From contig CAZVEH010000014.1 of the NCBI GenBank assembly GCA_964625775.1, positions 1 to 51,379 of the forward strand: 51,379 nucleotides of DNA, given 5' to 3'. The notes under the pieces were generated by a model, which did not search any database, was not told the DNA's origin, and saw only the letters and a program-made list of their open reading frames with translations. Positions 16,771-24,376 of this stretch are shown here, in pieces (within the stretch, counting starts at the first letter, position 1; the number at the start of each line of letters is the position of its first letter). This DNA comes from GCA-2786165 sp964625775. GTDB taxonomy: Bacteria; Pseudomonadota; Gammaproteobacteria; Legionellales; Legionellaceae. The position numbers and the translations under genes are program-made.

Positions 16771-17397
16771 ATGAGAAAACAAGTCCTCCACCCTCGTACC
16801 GCGGCAATTAACCAAAAACAAAAAAATCAATCGAAAAAATATCGATTGGATGCTTTGCATTGGTTACAAATAACGTTTCCTGACGCCTTTGATAACCGCA
16901 CTAAAATACAACCCTTAAATTTGGGTATCATGGATGATATTTTGGCCTACGCCGATAAAGCAGCCGAGGCGGGTATTTCTAAATCTAAATTGCGCGAAGC
17001 AGTGGTTTTGTTTACACGGCGCTTAGATTATTTGGCGTGTTTGAAAGCGCGCGATATGCGTATTGATCTGCTCGGTAACCCCAGCGTCCTTGTAACCGAA
17101 GAAGATGCTGAACGCGCAGCGGCTAAAATGAAGAAACGCGTTGAAAAATCACTCAAGAACACGCGAAAATTAACCGGTGTTGCGCCAGAAACTGGCGGAA
17201 GTCGTATGAAAGCGGCTGCTGGCATCACTCAGGGATTTGAGCTGCCTATGTATGCGCCGTCTGTGCCCTTAGACACACAATCACCCCGTACAGTGTCCGT
17301 GATGCATAAACCCTCTAGACAATATGATCCTATGGCAGTTGCACGCTTAAAAGAAAAACTGGGATTATCGCAAAAAACCGAAGCGGAAAAGACATAA
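16771..17397 (+). CDS. ProQ/FinO-domain RNA chaperone
   Basis: A 208-residue protein. Residues 25-120 form the ProQ/FinO domain: LHWLQITFPDAF, the IQPLNLGIMDDIL segment (a ProQ hallmark, PLKIGI-like), LREAVVLFTRRLDYL and an Arg/Lys-rich C-terminal helix. Such proteins bind structured small RNAs and 3' ends of mRNAs; in Legionella the family member RocC controls competence. The C-terminal 80 residues are low-complexity and basic, as in extended ProQ homologues. AAGGA seven bases before the ATG is a clear ribosome-binding site. It is divergent from the YqaE-dapB-mmsA-mmsB run. Confidence 0.9.
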   Translation: MRKQVLHPRTAAINQKQKNQSKKYRLDALHWLQITFPDAFDNRTKIQPLNLGIMDDILAYADKAAEAGISKSKLREAVVLFTRRLDYLACLKARDMRIDLLGNPSVLVTEEDAERAAAKMKKRVEKSLKNTRKLTGVAPETGGSRMKAAAGITQGFELPMYAPSVPLDTQSPRTVSVMHKPSRQYDPMAVARLKEKLGLSQKTEAEKT

Positions 17398-17621
17398 AGG
17401 TGTAACGACGATGGGCTAAGACCCGTTGATGTTGTTTGCCATTTTTCGGGGCAAGATCAATTGCTAGACAGTATGAATTTTAGATGATATTTTTACGCAA
17501 AAATAGCGAGGGATGTTTGCGGTTTTTGGGTTTTCCTTGCGGTATCGCTTTCGAGACTCCTTTACTGACCCGCTAATGAAACACATGACGCAAAATATAC
17601 TGACTCTGGAGTAATGAATTA

Positions 17622-18668
17622 ATGTTTACCAAATTTTTTGGTTTGAAAGGTAATGAATCAGATCTTAAATTTAAACAAGTTGGACGTTTTGACGGGTATA
17701 GTGGTGACGTATGTGCCCTATATCAACTGAACGATGGCCGCTTGGTCAGTGGATCTCATGATGACCAGATACGTATTTGGGATGTCAACACGCAACAATG
17801 TCTTACAGTATTCCCAGAACATAGCAATACTTATGCCCTACATTTACTCACCGACGGTCGCTTAGTCAGCGGGTCACTGGATAATACTATATCTGTTTGG
17901 GATATAAGCAAACAAAAATGCGTTGCAACACTCCTTGGGCACGACCGTGGTGTCTTTGCCTTATGCCAACTCACTGATGGTCGCTTGATCAGTGGGTCAT
18001 TTGATAAAACGATACGTATTTGGGACGTCACGGGGCAAAAATGTCTTGCAACACTCACGGGGCATACTGCTGCTGTATCTGTTCTATACCAACTCGCCGA
18101 TGGTCGTTTAGTCAGTGGGTCATTTGATAATACGATACGTATCTGGGATGTTACAACCCAAGAATGTCTTGCAATACTCAGGGGGCATGCTGGTGAAGTC
18201 AGGGCTTTACATCAACTCACCGATGGCCGTTTGGTCAGTGGGTCATTTGATAAAACGATACGTATTTGGGATGTCACGACGCAAGAATGTCTTGCAACAC
18301 TCAGAGGACATAGTAGCTACGTACATGCTTTATGTCAGCTCACTGATGGTCGCTTGGTGAGCGGATCATTGGATAAAACGATACGTATTTGGGATATCAT
18401 GACGCAAGAATGCCTTGCAACACTCAGAGGACACACTAGTGCGGTATCTGCTTTATATCAACTCACGGATGGTCGTTTAGTGAGTGGATCAATGGACGAA
18501 ACGATACGTATTTGGGATATAGCTTGTGGTCTTATGCCTACCCCTGGAGAAGCAACACCCAAAAGAGACATTATGGTTTCTGAGACTGGACTATTTAATG
18601 TTTCTGTAAAGGTTCCAACCTCATCTAACGGCCCTAAAAATATCACGAATGAACATTTATCCATATAG
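17622..18668 (+). CDS. seven-blade WD40 beta-propeller protein
   Basis: A 348-residue protein. Residues 28-305 hold seven consecutive WD40 repeats of about 41 residues, each with a core of the form LTDGRLVSGSxDxTIRIWD and ending in GH dipeptides. This is exactly enough for one closed propeller. Around 20 residues precede and about 45 hydrophilic residues follow it, with no catalytic domain, signal peptide or membrane helix. WD40 propellers are protein-interaction platforms. The central blades are nearly identical at DNA level in a 123-base period, indicating recent duplication. GGAG lies ten bases before the ATG. In Legionellales such proteins are often candidate effectors, which is not proven here. 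Confidence 0.92.
   Translation: MFTKFFGLKGNESDLKFKQVGRFDGYSGDVCALYQLNDGRLVSGSHDDQIRIWDVNTQQCLTVFPEHSNTYALHLLTDGRLVSGSLDNTISVWDISKQKCVATLLGHDRGVFALCQLTDGRLISGSFDKTIRIWDVTGQKCLATLTGHTAAVSVLYQLADGRLVSGSFDNTIRIWDVTTQECLAILRGHAGEVRALHQLTDGRLVSGSFDKTIRIWDVTTQECLATLRGHSSYVHALCQLTDGRLVSGSLDKTIRIWDIMTQECLATLRGHTSAVSALYQLTDGRLVSGSMDETIRIWDIACGLMPTPGEATPKRDIMVSETGLFNVSVKVPTSSNGPKNITNEHLSI
17993..18510 (+). repeat. tandem 123-bp repeats encoding WD40 blades
   Basis: The segment around GATACGTATTTGGGA recurs every 123 bases, for example with the preceding GGGTCAT ending at 18000 and again at 18123. Blades three to seven differ by only a few bases over long stretches, while blades one and two are more diverged. 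This is coding repetition, not CRISPR, and is a likely place for recombination and copy-number change. Confidence 0.85.
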
Positions 18669-18890
18669 ATATGGCGGAAACGATCATGTTTAAGAAAAAA
18701 TTTGCTAACAGATTGATCCAGAAAGGTACTCAAAATTTGTTATGGTTCCCCGATTTAACATTTTCTTAACATCTTTCTTAGTAAAAAGAGGCTGGTCATA
18801 TAGCGATAGCACAATTGATGTTTATTGGTTCGAACCTAGCTAGTACCTTGGTATTTTTGTAACCTTTATGATGGCCAAATGGAGAAATTG

Positions 18891-21281
18891 ATGCCGAATA
18901 AGATGCTTATTATTGCTGCAAATCGTGGTCCCGTCACTCTCAAAGCTCAGCAAAGACCTTTATTGATTCATGAGTTTGAAGATGAATTGAAGCTATGTTG
19001 CCCAGAGTTAGCCGAAGCGCAAAGAGTACTGCTGTGTAATCGTTATGTCACTCATTATGCTAGGGACATTGATGCATTAATCGCATTAGAAGCACAAAAC
19101 ATTGTTCATCAAGCAGACTATCATTTGATTGAGGCTCGCTTAAAGGATAAAGGTGTTTTTTCGTTAGATGATATAGAAAACTTGAGCGACAACCAACGCG
19201 CGGCAATTTTAAACATTATTAATCAAAAAAAAACATTTGGTGTTTATATTCCAGTACCGAGTTCGGGCGGAGAAAATGGATTGGCAGCAGAATTAAGAGC
19301 CAGTGGAGCGAGAGAAGAATTTCAAAATGCCTGTTGGGTTTGTTGGCCGGGTGTTGATTTTGTGGGGAGCTTAGACACTGATTCTGCTGAGGTTGGACTT
19401 ATAGCGGATAGGGTATCAAAAGCTATGAGCACCCAAGAGATGGGAGTAGCTGCTGTGCTTTTCTCCAAAGCAGAGCAGCACGAATATTATGATATTATTG
19501 CTAATAGTATGTTATGGCCCTTGATGCATGCGACACGCAGTGATTTATCATATACCGCTAACCCTATACAACTAAAAGCTCTTGAGAAGATATCAAATGA
19601 TGATGAATTGACGGTAGAAGAAGCGCACCTTGTTGATACTCTAGTTGAAAATCCACCTGTTGATATAGCTGTATCTATTTTAAACAAATGTGTTACGGAA
19701 TGCGTAGAGAAGTTGAATTCTATTGAATTAAAAATTTTGGATGCCACTCTTGCGAATCCAGGATTAATTTTTGCTTGCGAAAGAGCCCAATATATTCAAA
19801 AAGAAGCCAATATAGACGCAGGCTATTTGTTTGAATATACAGAAGAATATGAGCGTGCTTGGGCGAGCTATAAAAAAGTTAATCAATATTTTGCACGACA
19901 AATTATTGCTCAAGTTGAGGCTGCAGAATCTAGAGGAGAAACAGCTGTTCTTTGGTTACACGATTATCCTCTTTTAACAACTGCAGCAGACATCAAAAAG
20001 AAACGCCCCGAGTTGGTTATAAAGTATTTTCAACATCCTCCTTTCCCTAAGGCGGAAAACTTTATTTTGATGCCGTATGCAGGCGACCTCATTCAATCCC
20101 TGCTGCAAGTCGATGAAATTCGATTTCAAATTTTGGATTATGTGAAAAACTTTCTAAATACAGTTCGCTATTTTATTGAAACAGGCGAGCTGGGGGGGTG
20201 GCGTGTAGAGGGTCAAAAAATCATTGCATCTGATGGTCGACAAGTCATGGTTGAACATACGCCAATTGGCATTAATTACAATGATTTTTCTGCTCATCAA
20301 GAAGAGAATGAGACAGCAACCTCCATGATTGCTGCCATCGAAGAAGCAGCGAATATTTCGAAACTTGATGAAGAAGGCTTAAGAATAGCCTCTTTGGTGC
20401 CAATAAAACCAAAGATAGTTTTTGCTGGCGGTAGAATTGATTATATTAAAGGGTTTGTTGAGTTATTGCTTGCTTATAAAAGTCTATTAGAAGAGTTGTC
20501 TGTTTTTGTTAACGCCGATGTTACCAAAAATTCATCTAAAAAAAATAAAACATCGCTAGATAGAGTATACGCTATTCGCTCGATTCAATTCATTTTAAAA
20601 GTTTTGCCCACGTATCAATCAATAACTGCATATAATGCTTTGTGGCAACGGATTAATCAATTGGTGTCTCAGATAAAAATTTTGCAAACTCAATTGAACT
20701 TAGCGCCAATGACTTTTTATCCTTACAGCCTGCCAATGAGTGGTGTCATTCGTTTAACCAGAGCTGCTGATGTGGTTGTTGTGCCAGTCAGATCTCGTGA
20801 TGGATTTAATCGTATGGTTCCTGAAGCCTTTGCCAGTTGGGTGGGTCGTAGTGATAAAGACAGTGGCCAAAGGGGAGTAATGATTCTTGGGACCGGAACA
20901 GGTGTTTATGAATATATTGACAGTTTGGTATTAGGCGTTGACTCAAGTGCTCATGAAGATCAGTTTGTTGGCCAACTCAAAGAATCTTTGATTACCGCAG
21001 TAACGATGCCCATAGCGCAACAACAGCAATGGGTTGTTGCCGCGCAAAAAATTGTGCGTACAGATTTGCCAATCACGGGTTGGATACAACACTGCTTAAG
21101 TTTAGACGGTTCTGTTTTAGCGAATAATAAAGCATGGACATTTACAGGAAATGGCTCCACTTTCTTTTCGAATGTGACAACGAGCTCCTTAATGGGTGAG
21201 CCCCTAGCAGTAGTACCCGAAGATATGCGGGTTGAAGAAGAAAACAGTCGTTTTTCAATGTATGAAACAGTAGGAAATTGA
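18891..21281 (+). CDS. trehalose-6-phosphate-synthase-like glycosyltransferase (GT20), enlarged
   Basis: About 796 residues, against about 470 for E. coli OtsA. In numbering from the upstream ATG at 18879 (four residues longer), GT20 signatures are NRGPV (15-19), SSGGENGLAAEL (128-139), NSMLWPLMH (209-217), HDYPLL (361-366, usually HDYHLL), HPPFP (386-390), GRIDYIKG (518-525) and RDGFNRMVPEAF (640-651). The nucleotide-sugar Arg (R519), Lys (K524), Asp (D641) and Glu (E649) are kept, so transfer activity is plausible. About 120 extra residues lie between 225 and 345 and another insert near 545-600, so the acceptor may not be glucose-6-phosphate. GGAG six bases before 18891 decides the start. 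The MFS gene follows at once. Confidence 0.85.
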   Translation: MPNKMLIIAANRGPVTLKAQQRPLLIHEFEDELKLCCPELAEAQRVLLCNRYVTHYARDIDALIALEAQNIVHQADYHLIEARLKDKGVFSLDDIENLSDNQRAAILNIINQKKTFGVYIPVPSSGGENGLAAELRASGAREEFQNACWVCWPGVDFVGSLDTDSAEVGLIADRVSKAMSTQEMGVAAVLFSKAEQHEYYDIIANSMLWPLMHATRSDLSYTANPIQLKALEKISNDDELTVEEAHLVDTLVENPPVDIAVSILNKCVTECVEKLNSIELKILDATLANPGLIFACERAQYIQKEANIDAGYLFEYTEEYERAWASYKKVNQYFARQIIAQVEAAESRGETAVLWLHDYPLLTTAADIKKKRPELVIKYFQHPPFPKAENFILMPYAGDLIQSLLQVDEIRFQILDYVKNFLNTVRYFIETGELGGWRVEGQKIIASDGRQVMVEHTPIGINYNDFSAHQEENETATSMIAAIEEAANISKLDEEGLRIASLVPIKPKIVFAGGRIDYIKGFVELLLAYKSLLEELSVFVNADVTKNSSKKNKTSLDRVYAIRSIQFILKVLPTYQSITAYNALWQRINQLVSQIKILQTQLNLAPMTFYPYSLPMSGVIRLTRAADVVVVPVRSRDGFNRMVPEAFASWVGRSDKDSGQRGVMILGTGTGVYEYIDSLVLGVDSSAHEDQFVGQLKESLITAVTMPIAQQQQWVVAAQKIVRTDLPITGWIQHCLSLDGSVLANNKAWTFTGNGSTFFSNVTTSSLMGEPLAVVPEDMRVEEENSRFSMYETVGN

Positions 21282-21286
21282 AACAT

Positions 21287-22501
21287 ATGCATTATTGGAC
21301 GCAGCAATATTCTTTGTTGAAAAACAAATCTTTTCTATATTATCTTTATTCATGTATGGCGGGTACTTTTGCAAGCGGATTGGCTTACATTGTTACTATA
21401 TGGATGATAGTTGGGATTAATGATGAAGTGAATGCGACATTAGTAGGAATGGTGTTATTTTGGATCCCTTCTTTGGTTTTAAGCCCTCATTTTGGGGCAG
21501 TTGTGGATCATCATGATCGCAAAAGGCTTATCATTATTGCTGAGTCCGCTAGGGCTATCATGTTTTTTGTTTTTGGGATTATATTAATGTATCAGCCTTC
21601 CTTGTGGACGATATATGCGCTGCTGATATTATCTGGATGTTTCGCTGCGTTGTATCAACCGTTGCTACCAGCATTTGTTCACGAGCTTGTTTCTTCTGAG
21701 CAATTACTATACGCCAATGCCAACATTAACATGGCTTATGAGTTTGGTAACATTATTGGGAGAGGGATAATAACTGTGGCTGTCCTAACGCTGTTAAGCA
21801 CATATGCTGCGCTATTTATGGTTGCAATATTATATGTAATCAGTGCTGCCGCAATTATTCCTGTGCAGCGCTATCATAGAGCAGAAGCTGGTTTGTTACC
21901 GCGAAAATTACTATTTATAAAGAGTATTAAAGACGGTTATCAGTATCTTTTTGCGAATAGAAAATTATTTTGGTATGCGATTGTTCAGTCAACCATTTTA
22001 ATGAGCTTGATGGCTGCTCCGGTGCTTGTGGGGCCTTATGTAAAAACAGTTTTGCATGCTGGAAATAGAGTGTTTGGTATTAGTGAAGCAGCTATTTCTA
22101 GTGGTGCGATCGTTGGTGCTTTTTTTTGGACTTATCTTGTAAAGTATATCACAAAAGAGTCATGTATTGCATTAGCATGCATATTGGCTGGATTCAGTTA
22201 TAGCGTTTTAGCGGCCACATCTTCTGTAGACTATGCTTTAGTCGCTTTCTTGATTCTTGGCTTTAGCTGGGGAAGTTTTGCTTTAATCATGTCATTAGTA
22301 CAAACTTATGCAGATAAAGTGTTTCAAGGCCGTGTCCAGGCCGCGATTGCATCAGGAGTGACGCTCATCTTTATATTTTTTTCTATTTTTCAATATATTT
22401 TAGGTGAAAGTTATAGTGCGCAACATGCCTTTATGATGTTGACATGGATATGTTTACTTAGTTTTTTGGGAATTATTAAAGCTAAAAACATCAATCAATA
22501 A
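21287..22501 (+). CDS. MFS transporter, probable exporter
   Basis: About 404 residues with roughly twelve hydrophobic helices and no large soluble domain. The first cytoplasmic loop holds the MFS motif-A-like GAVVDHHDRKRLI. The overall pattern (QQYSLLKNKSFLYYL at the start, then AGTFASGLAYIVTIWM) resembles the MFS_3/EntS-type exporters often found with siderophore and polyketide clusters. The preceding gene ends six bases before the ATG at 21287; a TTG at 21278 that overlaps the stop is possible, but its spacing to AGGA is too short. Location between the glycosyltransferase and the PPTase/PKS genes suggests export of the cluster product, as inference. Confidence 0.88.
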   Translation: MHYWTQQYSLLKNKSFLYYLYSCMAGTFASGLAYIVTIWMIVGINDEVNATLVGMVLFWIPSLVLSPHFGAVVDHHDRKRLIIIAESARAIMFFVFGIILMYQPSLWTIYALLILSGCFAALYQPLLPAFVHELVSSEQLLYANANINMAYEFGNIIGRGIITVAVLTLLSTYAALFMVAILYVISAAAIIPVQRYHRAEAGLLPRKLLFIKSIKDGYQYLFANRKLFWYAIVQSTILMSLMAAPVLVGPYVKTVLHAGNRVFGISEAAISSGAIVGAFFWTYLVKYITKESCIALACILAGFSYSVLAATSSVDYALVAFLILGFSWGSFALIMSLVQTYADKVFQGRVQAAIASGVTLIFIFFSIFQYILGESYSAQHAFMMLTWICLLSFLGIIKAKNINQ

Positions 22502-22509
22502 TTCATTGG

Positions 22510-23259
22510 TTATATTTTAAATGTCTGTTGAATAGCCGTAATGTCTATACTTAAATCGGTTTTTCTTGGATATACGACAGAACAAACTTTGTTATGGAAT
22601 AGAAAAGAGAGTGCTTGATATTGATGGAAATTTTTGAAGTGACTGATCATATGGTTATCTTGAGCATTCATAGTTGAAATTTCTAATATTTCGAAAGGCA
22701 CCATAAAGCCACATTTTAATATTTTAGACAGCGCTTCTTTTATCGTCCAAAGTACTGTGAGTTGACTAATTTTCGAAATCATAAGCTTTTCAGCTAATAC
22801 CTGTTCAGCTTTTGTGAGTTGGGTTTGCAGGGCTTTGGTTTTATCAATACAAATCGTCTCAATATCAATTGCAAGTGGGTGAGCTTCAGAAAAAGCTAAT
22901 GCTGCGCCATAGTTGTCGGAATGACTGATGGTGATTTGTAAGTTTTGATAGGACGGATGATAAACATAGGGTTGCTGGAAAATGCCATTTTCAATGCGAG
23001 TTTGAGTAAAGTCATTTTTCTGCAATAAAGCGCCCACTGCTTTTTTAGCGCAATAGCGGCCGATTAAAAAGTCTTGCTGGCGTTTGGGATAGTGTAACGT
23101 TTCAAAAAATAAATTCTCTTGGGGGTGTAAAAAATGAGAGCGATTTGCAGCTAATACACCTATGTCTAGTTTACTTAAGCAAAAGCCTCCTATAAATAAG
23201 TGTTTTTCTCGTTGTAATTGGAGTGACGTGGTATAAGTATCATCGGAATTATGATTCAT
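22510..23259 (-). CDS. Sfp-type 4'-phosphopantetheinyl transferase
   Basis: A 249-residue protein that would attach phosphopantetheine to carrier proteins. Its signatures are the RQQDFLIGRYCAKKAV segment, ITISHSDNYGAAL, the Mg-binding AIDIETI and LWTIKEALSKIL, all typical of Sfp-type enzymes of secondary metabolism. A longer frame reaches 23385, but its extra 42 residues are low quality. The ATG at 23259 has AGGA nine bases upstream. It is convergent with the MFS gene (8 bp gap) and divergent from the mitochondrial-carrier gene. It very probably activates the nine or more ACP/PCP domains encoded downstream. Confidence 0.93.
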   Translation of the reverse strand: MNHNSDDTYTTSLQLQREKHLFIGGFCLSKLDIGVLAANRSHFLHPQENLFFETLHYPKRQQDFLIGRYCAKKAVGALLQKNDFTQTRIENGIFQQPYVYHPSYQNLQITISHSDNYGAALAFSEAHPLAIDIETICIDKTKALQTQLTKAEQVLAEKLMISKISQLTVLWTIKEALSKILKCGFMVPFEILEISTMNAQDNHMISHFKNFHQYQALSFLFHNKVCSVVYPRKTDLSIDITAIQQTFKI

Positions 23260-23429
23260 TTTAAGACGTCCTGGTGACCTCGAAACGCCAACTCTAAGAA
23301 AGGCGAGGATAACTTCAACGCAATTTAAGAGCGATAGTGTTGTCTTTTGTTTGGCCTTGAAGCTAAAACTAAAATAGTTTAGCATGCGAGCTGTTTACAG
23401 AACACTCAACAAACGAATTATAGTGCATT

Positions 23430-23466
23430 CATTTTCAAATGACCGAGATACTTCATTTTGAAAATG
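23430..23466. promoter_or_regulatory. 10-bp perfect inverted repeat in a divergent promoter region
   Basis: CATTTTCAAA (23430-23439) and TTTGAAAATG (23457-23466) are exact reverse complements with a 17-base spacer. They lie between the divergent PPTase and mitochondrial-carrier genes, a good place for a shared operator. No regulator gene is seen in the cluster part of the window. A repeat with the same 17-base spacer but another sequence lies at 36926-36958. Confidence 0.4.
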
Positions 23467-23503
23467 TCTCCCTTAATACATCATTTACCAAACGAGAAGA
23501 CCT

Positions 23504-24319
23504 ATGACTGATAAGCCATCCTTTAAAAAAACAAAACTTACCCCACTTGAAAGTATTGGTATTGGTGCTGTCACGGGCTTCTCAGCAGTTAGTGTGTATG
23601 TCCCCACCTGGGCGATTAAAATGCGCATGCAATGTGGCTTACCTTATACATTAAATCCACGGCTCCTCTACAAAGGCTATACAACAGGATTAAGTGTGAT
23701 GGTGCCCGCAACTGCCTTTGAAATGTTTAATACCTCAAGAGTGGAGAGTTTTTCTTCCGAAAAAACAGTTACAGCTAAAGAAAGAGTTGTCTCTTCTTTT
23801 TTAGGTGGGTTAACGGCCTCAATACTAACAAACCCACTGAATTTAATAGGTACACAGCAGCATAAGCATGATACCACCCCCTATAAAGTAGTGAGTACGA
23901 TGGTGCGTCAACAAGGGTTGCGAAGTCTTTTTATAGGCTTGCCTACAATAGCAGTTGCAGATGGTCTTTTTAATTGTGCTTTCTATGGACTTTTCCCACC
24001 TGTTAAGTACTACCTGAAAGATTATACTTTTAATAATGATACCTTTGCAGCATTTGCAGCAAGCGCGTTAGTCGGTATACCTACAGCAGCATTGACTCAT
24101 CCGATTGATTTGATCAAAACGAGACAGCACCTATTTGCGGATGAAAAAGGGATGCATGGTTTTACCAAAAGCGTTAAAGAGATCTATAAAAATAATGGAA
24201 AAATGGCTTTTTTTAAAGCTTTTGTACCCCGGACTATTGGGATGACCTGTACTGTTCTGGCTGCAGGTACTACAGCAGAAGCCGCTGAGTCAATGTATAG
24301 AAAAGCAACATCTGTTTAA
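23504..24319 (+). CDS. mitochondrial carrier family (SLC25-type) protein
   Basis: A 271-residue protein with the tripartite layout of mitochondrial carriers: three repeats of about 90 residues, each with two hydrophobic helices. The PxDxxK-type motifs at the end of each odd helix are PTWAIK (34-39, degenerate), PLNLIG (111-116, degenerate) and PIDLIK (200-205, canonical), followed by basic residues. The matrix-helix EG-type stretches QGLRSLFIGLP and NGKMAFFKAFVPR are visible. This family is eukaryotic; the known bacterial example is the Legionella effector LncP, sent through Dot/Icm to host mitochondria. The substrate cannot be read. It lies 57 bp before the first NRPS gene on the same strand and probably shares its transcript. 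Confidence 0.9.
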   Translation: MTDKPSFKKTKLTPLESIGIGAVTGFSAVSVYVPTWAIKMRMQCGLPYTLNPRLLYKGYTTGLSVMVPATAFEMFNTSRVESFSSEKTVTAKERVVSSFLGGLTASILTNPLNLIGTQQHKHDTTPYKVVSTMVRQQGLRSLFIGLPTIAVADGLFNCAFYGLFPPVKYYLKDYTFNNDTFAAFAASALVGIPTAALTHPIDLIKTRQHLFADEKGMHGFTKSVKEIYKNNGKMAFFKAFVPRTIGMTCTVLAAGTTAEAAESMYRKATSV

Positions 24320-24376
24320 TTAATGATCATTTGATTCTATATTGAAGTGGTTGTTTACCTTAGATAAGGAATACTT

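Noticed and set aside
17993..18510. CRISPR-like tandem array
   Set aside because: The 123-base period is an open reading frame of WD40 blades without spacers.
18671..18769. 32-codon frame after the WD40 gene (MAETIMFKKK...)
   Set aside because: It is short and has neither a ribosome-binding site nor a recognisable family. It may be a leftover of a longer gene but cannot be supported.
18827..18836. GGTTCGAACC palindrome resembling a tRNA T-arm
   Set aside because: No acceptor stem, anticodon arm or D-arm can be formed around it.
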